Shown: in pieces, positions 42,520 through 52,044 of the stretch
Layout: each line of letters begins with the position of its first letter
Position numbering within the stretch: the stretch's first letter is position 1
Assembly: GCF_002086115.1 (NCBI RefSeq)
Contig: NZ_MVHJ01000013.1
Span: forward strand, 83,725 to 147,724
From: Mycolicibacterium bacteremicum
GTDB taxonomy: Bacteria > Actinomycetota > Actinomycetes > Mycobacteriales > Mycobacteriaceae
Direction: 5' to 3'
Length of the DNA: 64,000 bases
Translations under genes and position numbers: made by a program
The notes under the pieces: model-generated
Told to the model about the DNA's origin: nothing
Seen by the model: the letters and a program-made list of their open reading frames with translations, nothing else
Databases searched by the model: none

Positions 42520-43938
42520 ATGAGCGCCGACACCGACGTCGACAAGACCGAATACCGCATCGAGCACGACACCATGGGCGAGGTCCGGGTTCCCAAGAAC
42601 GCGCTGTGGCGCGCCCAGACCCAACGGGCCGTGGAGAACTTCCCGATCTCGTTCCGCCCGCTGGAGCGCACTCAGATCCGCGCCATGGGTCTGCTCAAGG
42701 GCGCCTGCGCCCAGGTGAATAAGGACCTCGGTCTGCTGGCGGCCGACAAGGCCGACGCCATCATCGCCGCAGCCGCCGAGATCGCCGATGGCCGCCACGA
42801 CGACCAGTTCCCCATCGACGTGTTCCAGACCGGGTCGGGCACCAGCTCCAACATGAACGCCAACGAGGTCATCGCGTCCATCGCGGCGGCAAATGGCGTG
42901 ACGATCCACCCCAACGACGATGTCAACATGTCGCAGAGCTCCAATGACACCTTCCCCACCGCGACCCATATCGCGGCGACGGAAGCCGCTGTGCGCCACC
43001 TGATCCCGGCGCTGGAAATTCTGCACGAGTCGCTGTCGGTCAAGGCCCGCCAGTGGCGCACCACCGTCAAGTCCGGCCGCACCCACCTGATGGACGCGGT
43101 GCCGGTCACACTGGGCCAGGAGTTCGGTGGCTACGCCCGCCAGATCGAGGCAGGCATCGAACGCGTCAAGGCGACGCTGCCCCGCCTGGGTGAGCTGGCC
43201 ATCGGCGGGACCGCCGTCGGCACCGGCCTCAATGCCCCCGACGGGTTCGGCGCCAAGGTCGTCGAGGTGCTGGTCGACCAGACCGGTATCGCCGAATTGC
43301 GCACCGCCAAGGATTCTTTCGAGGCCCAGGCCGCCCGCGACGGGCTGGTCGAGGCGTCGGGCGCACTGAAGACCATCGCGGTGTCGCTGACCAAGATCGC
43401 CAATGACATCCGCTGGATGGGCTCCGGCCCGCTGACCGGGCTGGGCGAACTGCAGCTGCCCGACCTGCAGCCGGGCAGCTCGATCATGCCGGGCAAGGTC
43501 AACCCGGTGCTCCCCGAGGCCGTGACGCAGGTGGCCGCCCAGGTCATCGGCAACGACGCCGCCGTCACCGTCGGCGGACTGTCCGGCGCCTTCGAGCTCA
43601 ATGTCTACATCCCGATGATGGCCCGCAACGTGCTGGAGTCCTTCACGCTGCTGTCCAACGTCTCGAAGTTGTTCGCCAGCAAGTGCATCGACGGCCTGGT
43701 GGCCAACGAGGCGCACCTGCGTGAGCTGGCCGAGTCGTCACCGTCCATCGTGACGCCGCTGAACTCGGCGATCGGCTACGAGGAGGCCGCCAAGGTCGCC
43801 AAGGAGGCCCTCAAGGAACGCAAGACCATCCGGCAGACGGTGATCGACCGCGGGCTGATCGGCGACAAGCTGTCCGAGGCCGAGTTGGACAAGCGCCTCG
43901 ACGTGCTGGCCATGGCGAAGGTCAAGCCGGGCGAGTAG
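42520..43938 (+). CDS. fumC: Class II fumarate hydratase
   Basis: A 472-aa fumarase C-type enzyme interconverting fumarate and malate. [14 protein letters not shown] (near residue 104), [20 protein letters not shown] (near 186) and the superfamily signature [15 protein letters not shown] (near 323) are present. It is a cytoplasmic homotetramer without an Fe-S cluster. It is probably cotranscribed with glpX. A strong hairpin follows its stop. Confidence 0.97.
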   Translation: MSADTDVDKTEYRIEHDTMGEVRVPKNALWRAQTQRAVENFPISFRPLERTQIRAMGLLKGACAQVNKDLGLLAADKADAIIAAAAEIADGRHDDQFPIDVFQTGSGTSSNMNANEVIASIAAANGVTIHPNDDVNMSQSSNDTFPTATHIAATEAAVRHLIPALEILHESLSVKARQWRTTVKSGRTHLMDAVPVTLGQEFGGYARQIEAGIERVKATLPRLGELAIGGTAVGTGLNAPDGFGAKVVEVLVDQTGIAELRTAKDSFEAQAARDGLVEASGALKTIAVSLTKIANDIRWMGSGPLTGLGELQLPDLQPGSSIMPGKVNPVLPEAVTQVAAQVIGNDAAVTVGGLSGAFELNVYIPMMARNVLESFTLLSNVSKLFASKCIDGLVANEAHLRELAESSPSIVTPLNSAIGYEEAAKVAKEALKERKTIRQTVIDRGLIGDKLSEAELDKRLDVLAMAKVKPGE

Positions 43939-43958
43939 CTCTACCCCGCGAGCAGTCG

Positions 43959-43996
43959 CGTGTACCCCCGACAGCCGGTGCTGTTGGGGGTACACG
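43959..43996. terminator. Bidirectional hairpin between fumC and the PRC-barrel gene
   Basis: A 17-base-pair stem has left arm CGTGTACCCCCGACAGC (43959-43975) and right arm GCTGTTGGGGGTACACG (43980-43996), a 4-base loop and one G-T pair. It lies between convergent stops at 43938 and 44028. There is no long T tract, as is common in mycobacteria. It may also serve as an mRNA 3'-end stabiliser. Confidence 0.75.
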
Positions 43997-44027
43997 TGTC
44001 TGGTGGACACGTGGCATTCGGTCGCCG

Positions 44028-44504
44028 TCAACCAGGCGACTGGTTCGACGTCGGCTCGGCGGGCGGTTCCTCGGCGCTGGTATCGGTGTAGGCCGCGGTG
44101 TTCACCGCGGTGCCGCCGATACCCGCAGCGGCAGAGGCGATGTGCAGCACCGAGGCGTGGTGGCTGGGCTCCGGCGGGGGCGGCGCCTCGGGCTGCTCCT
44201 CGTCGAGGCGGTAGTGGCGGCTCAGCCGGTGGGCCTCGTCGACCGTGATGCCCTCTTCGGTCTGCACGCCCGGCGCATTCTTGACCGCCTCTTTGTCGAC
44301 GGTGAGGGAGACGGCTCCGTCGCCGAGCCGCGACCCGGCCAGCGGAACCACCGAATGTGACATGCCCAGGAACCCGGTCCGCACCAGCGCCCATCGGGGT
44401 GCGCGGGATTTGTCGTCGACGAACAGCTTGTCGATCTTGCCGATCTTCTCGCCCGACACGTCGTAGGCGGTCGCGCCCACGTACTGCTCCACCAAGGTCG
44501 CCAT
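44028..44504 (-). CDS. PRC-barrel domain protein with Pro-rich tail
   Basis: A 158-aa protein. An N-terminal PRC-barrel-like domain (about residues 1-80: GATAYDVSGEKIGKIDKLFVDD, APRWALVRTGFLG) precedes a helical segment (ITVDEAHRLSRHYRLDEE). A Pro/Glu linker and a hydrophobic Ala/Gly-rich stretch (LHIASAAAGIGGTAVNTAAYT) follow. PRC barrels typically mediate protein or RNA interactions; the partner here is unknown. It is convergent with fumC across the hairpin. A 35-base gap separates its start from the deacetylase stop upstream. Confidence 0.8.
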   Translation of the reverse strand: MATLVEQYVGATAYDVSGEKIGKIDKLFVDDKSRAPRWALVRTGFLGMSHSVVPLAGSRLGDGAVSLTVDKEAVKNAPGVQTEEGITVDEAHRLSRHYRLDEEQPEAPPPPEPSHHASVLHIASAAAGIGGTAVNTAAYTDTSAEEPPAEPTSNQSPG

Positions 44505-44539
44505 GCCTTCGGATATCCGGATGCCGAAATCGGTAAACG

Positions 44540-45250
44540 TCAGCGCAACGCGTTCACCGGCGGGCCGTTGTCCACGCCCCCGTACAGCGAACCCGGCGCC
44601 CTCGGCCCGAGCAGCTGCCCGGCGGTCACCAGGTGGTAGCCGTTGGCGCGGAGGACCGGGATGAACTGTTCGACGAGGTCGACCGTGGAGCCGAAGATAT
44701 CGTGCAACAGCACCACCGACCCCGGCTGCATCTGGCTCATCAGCAGGGCCCGACTGGCCGCGATGTCGGTGTCGTGAATCCAGTCGTAGGGGACGACGTC
44801 CCAGTTCACGACCGACAGGCCCTGTCTGCCCGCCTCGGCGAGCACCCGGTCGTCGACCTTGCCGAACCCCGGACGCAGCAGCGTGGGGTGCTGCCCGGTC
44901 GCCGCGACGATCGCATCGGTGGCACGGCTGAGTTGCGCGGGGATCTGGTCGGCGGGGATCGCGGTCAGATCCGGGTGGTTCCAGGTGTGGTTGCCGATTT
45001 CCATGCCCGCAGCGGCGATCCGCGCCGCACCGGCCGGGTCGGCCGCGACCTTGTCACCGATCAGGAAGAACGTCGCGCGCGCGTCACTGTCGGTCAGCAC
45101 CCGCAGCAACCGGTCGGTGTGCGGTGCGGGCCCGTCGTCGAAGGTGAGCGCGACGCACTTGGCGACCGCGCAGTCGACGGTCTCGGCATGCGCGACTTGT
45201 GGAGTCGCAGCCGCAATGAGTACGGCTGCGACTCCACAAAACACTCTCAT
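44540..45250 (-). CDS. Secreted polysaccharide deacetylase (NodB domain; Rv1096-like)
   Basis: A 236-aa protein. A Sec signal peptide (about residues 1-22, ending AHA-ET) precedes a NodB deacetylase domain. [12 protein letters not shown] is the catalytic Asp/metal motif, [10 protein letters not shown] carries the metal-binding His pair, and LLRPGFG and VVLLHDI are the later motifs. Rv1096 is described as a peptidoglycan N-deacetylase, and the same role is likely here. The start overlaps the phoH2 stop (ATGA), so expression is coupled to phoH2. Confidence 0.92.
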   Translation of the reverse strand: MRVFCGVAAVLIAAATPQVAHAETVDCAVAKCVALTFDDGPAPHTDRLLRVLTDSDARATFFLIGDKVAADPAGAARIAAAGMEIGNHTWNHPDLTAIPADQIPAQLSRATDAIVAATGQHPTLLRPGFGKVDDRVLAEAGRQGLSVVNWDVVPYDWIHDTDIAASRALLMSQMQPGSVVLLHDIFGSTVDLVEQFIPVLRANGYHLVTAGQLLGPRAPGSLYGGVDNGPPVNALR

Positions 45251-46560
45251 GGCAGGGCGTTGGGGCTGATCTCCTCCAGCATCTCGGTGACCAGCGCCGC
45301 GATCGGGGACCGCTCGCTGCGCGTCAGCGTGATGTGCGCGAACAGCGGGTGGCCCTTGAGCTTCTCGATGACCGCAGCCACCCCGTCATGCCGACCGACG
45401 CGCAGGTTGTCGCGCTGGGCGACATCGTGGGTCAGCACCACCCGCGATCCCGACCCCAGCCGGGACAGCACCGTCAGCAGCACATTGCGCTCCAGCGACT
45501 GCGCCTCGTCGACGATCACGAACGAATCGTGCAGTGACCGGCCGCGGATATGGGTCAGCGGAAGCACTTCCAGCATCCCGCGGGAGAGCACCTCCTCCAG
45601 CACCGCCGGGCTGGCCAGCCCCTCCAGGGTGTCGAAGACGGCCTGCGCCCACGGGCCCATCTTCTCGCTCTCACTGCCGGGCAGGTAGCCCAGGTCCTGG
45701 CCGCCGACGGCGTACAGCGGCCGGAACACCACGACCTTGCGCTGGGTGCGCCGCTCGAGGACGGCCTCCAGCCCGGCACACAGTGCCAGCGCGGACTTGC
45801 CGGTGCCCGCCTTGCCGCCGAGGGAGACGATGCCGACCGATTCGTCGAGCAGCAGATCGAGGGCGACGCGTTGTTCGGCTGACCTTCCCCGGAGGCCGAA
45901 CACTTCGCGGTCACCGCGCACCAGCTGCACGCGCTTCTCGGCATTGACCCGGCCGAGCGCCGAGGAGCTGCCACCGAGCAGCCGAACGCCGGTGTGGCAG
46001 GGCAGATCCCGTGCCGACGCCAGGTCCAGATCACCATCGGCGAACAGCGTGTCGATGTCCTCGGCGCTGACGTCGAGCTCGCCCATCCCGGTCCAGCCCG
46101 AGGTCACCACGTCCTGCGCGTGGTACTCGTCGGCGGTCAGACCGACCGCGCCGGCCTTGACCCGCAGCGGGATGTCCTTGCTGACCAGGGTGACCAGCTT
46201 GCCCTCGGCGGCCAGGTTGGCCGCGACGGTCAGGATGCGGGCGTCGTTGCTGTCGTTGCGGAACCCCGACGGCAGCACGTTCGGGTCACTGTGGTTGAGC
46301 TCGACCTGTAGCGTCCCGCCTTCGGTACCGATCGGAATCGGCTGATCGAGGCGGCCGTGATCGAGTCGGAGGTCGTCGAGCAGTCGCAGGGATTGGCGGG
46401 CGAACCAGCCGAGTTCGTGATGGTGCCGTTTGGCCTCCAACTCGCTGATAACCACGAGTGGGACGACCACCTCATGCTCGGCGAACCGTGTAATTGCCCA
46501 GGGATCGGACAGCAGCACGGAGGTGTCGAGCACGTAGGTCCGGATCGGCGAATCGGTCAC
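45247..46560 (-). CDS. phoH2: PhoH2: PIN-domain ribonuclease fused to PhoH helicase
   Basis: A 437-aa protein. The N-terminal PIN domain (about residues 1-150) has [13 protein letters not shown] with the first acidic residue and NDARIL with another. The C-terminal PhoH ATPase (about 225-437) has the Walker A motif [13 protein letters not shown] and Walker B FVIVDEAQ. Mycobacterial PhoH2 is an RNA helicase/RNase reported to pair with an upstream antitoxin-like gene phoAT. A candidate for that gene lies directly upstream. The last 4 bases overlap the deacetylase gene. Confidence 0.95.
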   Translation of the reverse strand: MTDSPIRTYVLDTSVLLSDPWAITRFAEHEVVVPLVVISELEAKRHHHELGWFARQSLRLLDDLRLDHGRLDQPIPIGTEGGTLQVELNHSDPNVLPSGFRNDSNDARILTVAANLAAEGKLVTLVSKDIPLRVKAGAVGLTADEYHAQDVVTSGWTGMGELDVSAEDIDTLFADGDLDLASARDLPCHTGVRLLGGSSSALGRVNAEKRVQLVRGDREVFGLRGRSAEQRVALDLLLDESVGIVSLGGKAGTGKSALALCAGLEAVLERRTQRKVVVFRPLYAVGGQDLGYLPGSESEKMGPWAQAVFDTLEGLASPAVLEEVLSRGMLEVLPLTHIRGRSLHDSFVIVDEAQSLERNVLLTVLSRLGSGSRVVLTHDVAQRDNLRVGRHDGVAAVIEKLKGHPLFAHITLTRSERSPIAALVTEMLEEISPNALP

Positions 46561-46693
46561 GAGGCGCTCCTAGAACCTCCGCGAGCCCCGCGAAGGCGTT
46601 TCGGCGGGCACGCGCGGTACCAGGACCGGGGCCGGTCCCGTTCTCGTGAAGAGGTTCGGTACCGCCCGGACAGCAAAGCAATTCGCTAGCCAT
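46472..46693 (-). CDS. Possible phoAT antitoxin ORF overlapping the phoH2 start
   Basis: A 73-aa open frame ([19 protein letters not shown] and on to [10 protein letters not shown]) begins upstream of phoH2 and runs 89 bases into it in another frame. In mycobacteria PhoH2 is described with an upstream, overlapping phoAT gene, so position and size fit. However, the Arg-rich overlapping half could be a coding shadow of phoH2, and no strong RBS is seen. It is offered as a candidate only. The rest of the interval 46561-46762 holds no other gene. Confidence 0.35.
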   Translation of the reverse strand: MASELLCCPGGTEPLHENGTGPGPGTARARRNAFAGLAEVLGAPRDRFADPDLRARHLRAAVRSLGNYTVRRA

Positions 46694-46762
46694 CGACTTC
46701 GACGCTACTCCCGCTGCGCGGGGTCCGCGCGGCAGGCGCGCCGGGTCAACCGGCACAACAGG

Positions 46763-47590
46763 TTACGCGCCGGTGAACTCTTTCAACTCTGGTTCCTGCG
46801 CCACGCCCCAGGAGGTGATCAGGTCGGCGATCACCAGGCGTTTGGCGGCCTCGTCGAAGATGCCCGCCGCGGCCACCTCGGCGCGTTTGTCGGCGTAGGC
46901 GTCGATATCCCCGCCGACCACGTCGAGCGCGGCGGCCTGCGAGGCGATCGCGGCGACCGTCTCGGCACGGGCGGTGCCCAGGCAGTGCGCGACCAGGTTG
47001 GCGAAGAACACCGCGTGCCGCTCCTCGTCGGAGGCGATGCGCCCGACCAGACCGTTGAGGGTCGGCTCGGGGGTCTGGGCCTGCAGGTTGCGGGTGAACA
47101 CCGCGTGCGACCGCTCGAAGAACGCCATGAACACCAGCGTCTCGATCTGGGTCAGCCGGTCGGCCCGGTAGCCCTTCATCACGTGCTCGACGCGGACGTC
47201 CTCGTTGGCCGTCGGGTCCACCTCGCGGGTGACGACGAGGTAGTTGCGCAGCGCGACGGCGTGCAGATGCTCCTCGGCGGTCCACCGGCCCAGCCAGCGG
47301 CCCCACTGGTCTTCGAGGATGAAGTGCTCGACGAGTTCGCGGTGGTACCCGGCGAGGTTGTCCTTGGTGATGAGCAGGATCTCGCAGGCATCGGTGACCG
47401 GCTTGGGCAGCGTCACATCGGACGGGTCCCAGTCCTTGCCGCCCAGGAAGGCGAAGTTCTCACCCTGGTCGAAGGGCACGTAGTCGTGTCCGTACCAGGG
47501 CTCCTCGGTGGCGAGGTGGCGAGACAGGTTCTCGCCGACGACCGGCTCGAGTTCGAGGGTCAGCGCATTGGCAACGGGTTTCTCAGCCAT
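46763..47590 (-). CDS. desA2: Acyl-[ACP] desaturase DesA2
   Basis: A 275-aa ferritin-like diiron desaturase. The conserved carboxylate/His motifs TAEEHLHAVAL and SDEERHAVFF are visible, with ELVEHFILEDQW as an upstream helix. It follows the M. tuberculosis DesA2 pattern from the N-terminus (MAEKPVANALTLELEPVV) on. DesA2 is implicated in mycolic-acid precursor desaturation. The start at 47590 is chosen by homology; an ATG eight codons up (47614) is unlikely. It sits between glyA and phoH2 as in M. tuberculosis. Confidence 0.93.
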   Translation of the reverse strand: MAEKPVANALTLELEPVVGENLSRHLATEEPWYGHDYVPFDQGENFAFLGGKDWDPSDVTLPKPVTDACEILLITKDNLAGYHRELVEHFILEDQWGRWLGRWTAEEHLHAVALRNYLVVTREVDPTANEDVRVEHVMKGYRADRLTQIETLVFMAFFERSHAVFTRNLQAQTPEPTLNGLVGRIASDEERHAVFFANLVAHCLGTARAETVAAIASQAAALDVVGGDIDAYADKRAEVAAAGIFDEAAKRLVIADLITSWGVAQEPELKEFTGA

Positions 47591-47658
47591 AAAGTAAATG
47601 TAACCCGTCGACACACGTTCCTCGAAATTGCGTGCCGCGTGTCACGCCGCGAACGTCG

Positions 47659-49113
47659 CTACAGCGTCAGCCCGGGGTAGAGCGGGTTGGCGGCCAGGAT
47701 CTCCGCCGAGGCTGCGTGCACCCGGTCGGCGACACCGTCGGCAATCGTGTACTTGGCCTTCGAGGAACCCTCGGCCTGGGTGTTGGACAGCACGTCGACG
47801 ACCAGTTCGGCGACCTTGTCGAACTCGGCGGCCCCGAATCCGCGGGTGGTCAGTGCCGGGGTGCCGAACCGGATGCCGCTGGTGTACCAGGCGCCGTTCG
47901 GATCCGCCGGGACGGCGTTGCGGTTGGTGACCACACCGGCGTCCAGCAGCGCGGACTCGGCCTGCCGGCCGGTCAGCCCGAACGAGGTGACGTCGAGCAG
48001 CACCAGGTGGTTGTCGGTGCCGCCGGTGACCAGGTTCGCGCCCCGCTTGGTGAACCCCTCGGCCAGCGACTGGGCATTGTCGGCGACGGCCTGCGCGTAC
48101 TCGCGGAAGGCGGGCTGGCGGGCCTCGGCCAGCGCGACCGCCTTGGCGGCCATCACATGGCTCAGCGGGCCGCCGAGCACCATCGGGCAGCCCTTGTCCA
48201 CGGCCGGTGCGTACTCCTCGGTGGCCAGCACCAGACCACCGCGCGGGCCGCGCAGCGACTTGTGCGTGGTGGTCGTGGTGACGTGGGCGTGCGGCACCGG
48301 GTCCTCGTCGCCGGTGAACACCTTGCCCGCGACCAGACCGGCGAAGTGCGCCATGTCGACCAGCAGGGTGGCGCCCACCTCGTCGGCGATCTCGCGCATC
48401 TTGGCGAAGTTCACCCGGCGCGGGTAGGCGGAGTAGCCGGCCACCAGGATCAGCGGCTTGAACTCGCGGGCCGCGGCGGCGACGGCGTCGTAGTCGATCA
48501 GCCCGGTCTGCGCGTCGGTGCCGTAGCTGCGCTGGTGGAACATCTTGCCCGAGATGTTGGGCCGGAAGCCGTGCGTGAGGTGGCCGCCGGTGTCCAGGCT
48601 CATGCCCAGCAGTCGCTGGTTGCCCAGCTTGTTGCGCAGCTTCTCCCAGTCCTGTTCGGACAGGTCGTTGACGTGCTTGGCGCCGAGTTCGGCCAGGCCG
48701 GGGGCCTCGATCCGGGTGGCCAGGATGGCCCAGAAGGCGACCAGGTTCGCGTCGATACCGGAGTGCGGCTGGGCGTAGGCGTAGGGGGCGCCGAAGAGCT
48801 CGCGGGCGTGCTCGGCGGCCAGCGACTCCACGGTGTCGACGTTCTGGCAGGCCGCGTAGAAGCGGTGCCCGACGGTGCCCTCGGCGTACTTGTCGGAGAA
48901 CCAGGTGCCCATGGTCAGCAGCACGGCCGGCGAGGCGTAGTTCTCGCTGGCGATCAGCTTGAGCGAATCACGTTGATCGGCAAGCTCTTTGCGCGTCGCA
49001 TCGGCGATCCGGGGCTCGACGGACTCGATGACCGCCAGCGCGGCGCGGTACGCCTCACTGGCGGTGGCGGCGTATTCGGTGCCGGGGGCGGAAATCGACG
49101 AGTCAGCAGTCAT
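47659..49113 (-). CDS. glyA: Serine hydroxymethyltransferase, long (Chlamydia-like) form
   Basis: A 484-aa PLP enzyme interconverting serine and glycine with tetrahydrofolate. [30 protein letters not shown] and the PLP-lysine motif [11 protein letters not shown] (Lys285) are present. The usual bacterial enzyme, including M. tuberculosis GlyA1 at this locus, is ~426 aa. Here an extra ~60 residues (about 132-195) lie between the cofactor-binding N-terminal part and the core, containing [21 protein letters not shown] similar insertion is known from chlamydial GlyA. The locus position (between desA2 and coaA) is that of glyA1. Confidence 0.93.
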   Translation of the reverse strand: MTADSSISAPGTEYAATASEAYRAALAVIESVEPRIADATRKELADQRDSLKLIASENYASPAVLLTMGTWFSDKYAEGTVGHRFYAACQNVDTVESLAAEHARELFGAPYAYAQPHSGIDANLVAFWAILATRIEAPGLAELGAKHVNDLSEQDWEKLRNKLGNQRLLGMSLDTGGHLTHGFRPNISGKMFHQRSYGTDAQTGLIDYDAVAAAAREFKPLILVAGYSAYPRRVNFAKMREIADEVGATLLVDMAHFAGLVAGKVFTGDEDPVPHAHVTTTTTHKSLRGPRGGLVLATEEYAPAVDKGCPMVLGGPLSHVMAAKAVALAEARQPAFREYAQAVADNAQSLAEGFTKRGANLVTGGTDNHLVLLDVTSFGLTGRQAESALLDAGVVTNRNAVPADPNGAWYTSGIRFGTPALTTRGFGAAEFDKVAELVVDVLSNTQAEGSSKAKYTIADGVADRVHAASAEILAANPLYPGLTL

Positions 49114-49146
49114 GGGACAAGCCTATCGCCCTGCCCACACGCCCCG

Positions 49147-50343
49147 TCAGCGCAGGCTGGACGGGATGAGCGGCTCATCGAGGAGCCGGCCGAACCGCTC
49201 GGTCAGCGACACCTCGGCGGGCCGGTCGTCCAGCCAGCCGCGCAGCAGCCGGTAACCCTCGACGTAGGTGCTGGTGTAGGCCCGCCACAGCGGCGAGGAC
49301 AGGAAGCGCAGCATCTGCCGGGCCCGCTCGTCGGTGACCAGCAGCCACTGGCTCAGGTAGGCGGCCACGTCGTCGACGTCTTTGTGCTCGTCATGCAACA
49401 TCAGCGCGGCGTCCTGGCGGACATCGGCGAGCGCGGCGGCCGCCTCGGAGATCGCGGCCGACCGCTCCCCGTCGAAGCGCAGACCCAGATCGGCGTAGAT
49501 CTCGGCCGCCCACCGCCCCCACTGCGGACCCTGCACCGCATACAGCGCCAGGTCGGCCAAACCCTCCGCCATCAGGCACTGCGGGGTGTTGACCAGGAAG
49601 ATGGTCTGCTCCTGCTGGTCCTGTCCGGCCACCAGGCCGGCCTCCTTGCGGCAGTGCTCGGTGTGATGGCCCGGGTACGACTCGTGCGCGACGAGGCGCG
49701 GCAGGTTGGACATCTGCTGTTTGAGGTCGGCGTTGACCGCGACCGTGGACTGGTAGTCGCCCTTGTAGTAGTTGAAGCCCGACCATGGTTTGTCGGTGAC
49801 CACCTCATAGGTGATGGTCTCGCGCTCGGGCAGCGGATAGGTCGCTCGCACGGTGTCGCGCAGCGCCGAGGAGAAGGCGTGGATGCACTCCTCGAGCCGG
49901 TGCGGCGGGATCTCCTCGGACTGCCGGTAGGCCTGCAGGCGCTGGTCCAGCGGGCCGGTACCGCCGAGCGCCTCGTCGAGTCGGCGGTGCGCGTCGCGGT
50001 AGCGGTCCTGCTCGCCTTTGGCGATGTCGACGTCGAAGTACTCGCGCACCTCCTCGACGAAGCCGACGTCCTCGCCGGCGAACTTGCGCCCGGCGCAGGC
50101 CAGCGCCTTGAGGTGGGCGGCCAGATAGTCGGCGCGCTGCGCGTCGAGGCCCTCGGCGCCGGGCACCTCGGCCAGCAGGCGGCGGGCCTGGCGCGCCAGG
50201 TCGGCCGGGTCGGGCGCAGGTTCGTCGGCCACCCGTTGGCGCAGCGCCGGGTCACCGGTGAACGAGTCGACGTAGCCCTCCTCGACCCGGTCGAAGCGCA
50301 GACCGAGCAAGAGATATTCATCAATGAGGGTGCTGGCGTTCAT
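49147..50343 (-). CDS. DUF885-family putative zinc metallopeptidase
   Basis: A 398-aa protein of the DUF885 family, related to M1/M32-like gluzincins. [13 protein letters not shown] near residue 222 carries an H-E-x-x-x-x-H-type zinc motif, and the downstream [16 protein letters not shown] contains a candidate third ligand Glu. It is largely alpha-helical with no signal peptide, so cytoplasmic. The ATG at 50343 is only 30 bases from the divergent coaA start. The substrate is unknown. I do not recall this gene at the corresponding M. tuberculosis locus. Confidence 0.85.
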   Translation of the reverse strand: MNASTLIDEYLLLGLRFDRVEEGYVDSFTGDPALRQRVADEPAPDPADLARQARRLLAEVPGAEGLDAQRADYLAAHLKALACAGRKFAGEDVGFVEEVREYFDVDIAKGEQDRYRDAHRRLDEALGGTGPLDQRLQAYRQSEEIPPHRLEECIHAFSSALRDTVRATYPLPERETITYEVVTDKPWSGFNYYKGDYQSTVAVNADLKQQMSNLPRLVAHESYPGHHTEHCRKEAGLVAGQDQQEQTIFLVNTPQCLMAEGLADLALYAVQGPQWGRWAAEIYADLGLRFDGERSAAISEAAAALADVRQDAALMLHDEHKDVDDVAAYLSQWLLVTDERARQMLRFLSSPLWRAYTSTYVEGYRLLRGWLDDRPAEVSLTERFGRLLDEPLIPSSLR

Positions 50344-50373
50344 ACCGTCAACCGTAAATGCAAGACTTGCGAT

Positions 50374-51306
50374 ATGCCGCGGCCCAGCGAGCCGAGCCCA
50401 TATGTGGAGTTCGACCGGACCCAATGGCGCTCGTTGCGCATGTCCACCCCGTTGAAGCTGACCGAAGCCGAACTCACCGGATTGCGCGGCCTGGGCGAAC
50501 AGATCGATCTCGCCGAGGTAGAGGACGTCTATCTGCCGCTGGCCCGCCTCATCCACCTGCAGGTCGCCGCACACCAGCGGTTGTTCGCCGCCACCGCGGA
50601 GTTCCTCGGCGAGCAGAACCCGGACCGCCCGGTGCCATTCGTCATCGGGGTGGCCGGCAGTGTCGCCGTCGGCAAGTCGACCACCGCCCGCGTGCTGCGG
50701 GCGCTGCTGGGTCGCTGGGAGCACCATCCGCGCGTCGACCTGGTCACCACCGACGGCTTTCTCTACCCGAATGCCGAGTTGGCCCGGCGGAACCTGATGC
50801 ATCGCAAGGGTTTTCCCGAGAGCTACGACCGCCGCGCGCTGATGCGCTTCGTCACCGCGGTGAAGTCCGGTGCCGACCAGGCCTGCGCGCCGGTGTACTC
50901 GCACCTGATCTACGACATCGTGCCCGGTGAGAAGCAGCTGATCCGTCAGCCCGACATCCTGATCCTGGAGGGACTCAACGTCCTGCAGACCGGTCCGGCA
51001 CTGATGGTCTCCGACCTGTTCGACTTCTCGATCTACGTCGATGCGCGACTGGAGGACATCGAGGAGTGGTACATATCCCGGTTCCTGTCGATGCGGGCCG
51101 GTGCGTTCGCCAACCCGGCCTCGCACTTCCACCACTATGCGACGCTCACCGATGAGCAGGCGGTGTTCGCCGCGCGCGACATCTGGCATTCGATCAACCG
51201 GCCCAACCTGATCGACAACATCCTGCCGACCCGCCCGCGGGCCACCCTGGTGTTGCGCAAGGATTCCGACCACTCGATCAACCGGCTGCGGCTGCGCAAG
51301 CTCTGA
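50374..51306 (+). CDS. coaA: Type I pantothenate kinase
   Basis: A 310-aa CoaA, first step of coenzyme A synthesis. The P-loop is [17 protein letters not shown] (near residue 92), followed by [22 protein letters not shown] and the pantothenate-binding [10 protein letters not shown]. The ATG at 50374 is used; the same frame stays open far upstream, but that is antisense to the two preceding genes. Only 30 bases separate it from the divergent DUF885 start, so its mRNA may be leaderless. Confidence 0.97.
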   Translation: MPRPSEPSPYVEFDRTQWRSLRMSTPLKLTEAELTGLRGLGEQIDLAEVEDVYLPLARLIHLQVAAHQRLFAATAEFLGEQNPDRPVPFVIGVAGSVAVGKSTTARVLRALLGRWEHHPRVDLVTTDGFLYPNAELARRNLMHRKGFPESYDRRALMRFVTAVKSGADQACAPVYSHLIYDIVPGEKQLIRQPDILILEGLNVLQTGPALMVSDLFDFSIYVDARLEDIEEWYISRFLSMRAGAFANPASHFHHYATLTDEQAVFAARDIWHSINRPNLIDNILPTRPRATLVLRKDSDHSINRLRLRKL

Positions 51307-51331
51307 CGGCCAGGCAGCCGCAGCCGTCGTA

Positions 51332-51733
51332 TCAGAGCCTGCGCAGACCGATGTACTGCACGGCGCCGACGATCGCGGTGTAGGCGGCGCCGCCGAGCAG
51401 CAGCGCGATGCCCGCGGTGGTCAGCGGCCAGATGCCGGACACCTCGGCGGCGACGAACCCGATGGTGAACAACGCGTTCATGGTGATGGTGGCGATGGCA
51501 CCCGGTCGGACGTGCGCGCGGCCGGCGAGCCAGTAGACGCCGACCCCGTACAGCAGGAAGAAGATGCCGAGACCGAGTTCGACGGCGACGGGCACCCCGG
51601 TCAGCGAGGAGAGCCAGCCGGGGGCGGCCACGAACGGGATCCCGGTGATCCCGACCAGGACTGCGTCCAGACGCATGGCGAAGCGGAGCAGACCGTCGGT
51701 GCCGACGGAGCTGGGGGCGGTGATGGCGGACAT
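51332..51733 (-). CDS. Small polytopic membrane protein
   Basis: A 133-aa protein with four predicted transmembrane helices (about residues 18-40, 47-68, 76-98 and 105-127) and little else. Start MSAITAPSS at 51733 follows GAAAGGA, a good RBS; the frame continues upstream to 51811 without added homology features. It resembles small DoxX/SPW-like integral membrane proteins but I cannot assign a family. It converges with coaA, 25 bases apart. Confidence 0.7.
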   Translation of the reverse strand: MSAITAPSSVGTDGLLRFAMRLDAVLVGITGIPFVAAPGWLSSLTGVPVAVELGLGIFFLLYGVGVYWLAGRAHVRPGAIATITMNALFTIGFVAAEVSGIWPLTTAGIALLLGGAAYTAIVGAVQYIGLRRL

Positions 51734-51817
51734 GGTCTTCCTTTCGGCGGTGAAATCAACGGTGAATTCGACGGTGCGTGAGGAGGAGACCGGCGCGGGA
51801 ACGTCCCGCAAGCCTCG

Positions 51818-51844
51818 ACACGTGGGCGTCTGCTCCCCACGTGT
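51818..51844. terminator. Candidate terminator hairpin
   Basis: ACACGTGGG (51818-51826) pairs perfectly with CCCACGTGT (51836-51844) around a 9-base loop. It is downstream of the 52045 gene on the minus strand. No T tract is obvious. Confidence 0.5.
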
Positions 51845-51951
51845 GCGTGACGTCCCGCACCGGTTGGCCGGACTGCTTCTGACACCTCTGAGCCTGCTCG
51901 GCGGTCGCTGCCAGTTCGACGCCGAATGCTGCCAACTACTGCCAGGCGCAG

Positions 51952-51986
51952 GTCAGCGCCGATGCGGCCGAGGGACGAGGCCGAGG
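51952..51986 (+). repeat. 35-base direct repeat, copy 1
   Basis: The unit begins GTCAGCGCCGATGCGGCCGA and is identical to 52008-52042. The copies start 56 bases apart with a 21-base spacer. Confidence 0.85.
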
Positions 51987-52007
51987 AGAAGCGACCTATC
52001 GACCGGA

Positions 52008-52042
52008 GTCAGCGCCGATGCGGCCGAGGGACGAGGCCGAGG
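52008..52042 (+). repeat. 35-base direct repeat, copy 2
   Basis: An exact second copy of 51952-51986, ending 2 bases before the stop codon of the gene at 52045. Confidence 0.85.
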
Positions 52043-52044
52043 TA

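Larger units (their letters stand above)
51734..52044. other. 311-base intergenic region with hairpin and direct repeats
   Basis: No credible gene is present. It contains a 9-base-pair hairpin (51818-51844) and a 35-base direct repeat (51952-51986 and 52008-52042) immediately downstream of the membrane-protein gene at 52045. The part near 51733 should hold the promoter of the small membrane-protein gene. Confidence 0.7.

Noticed and set aside
47632..50373. Very long plus-strand open frame leading into coaA (would give a 1224-aa protein)
   Set aside because: It is antisense to glyA and the DUF885 gene, which have full family motifs. Only the last 310 residues (coaA) are real; the rest is a high-GC shadow.
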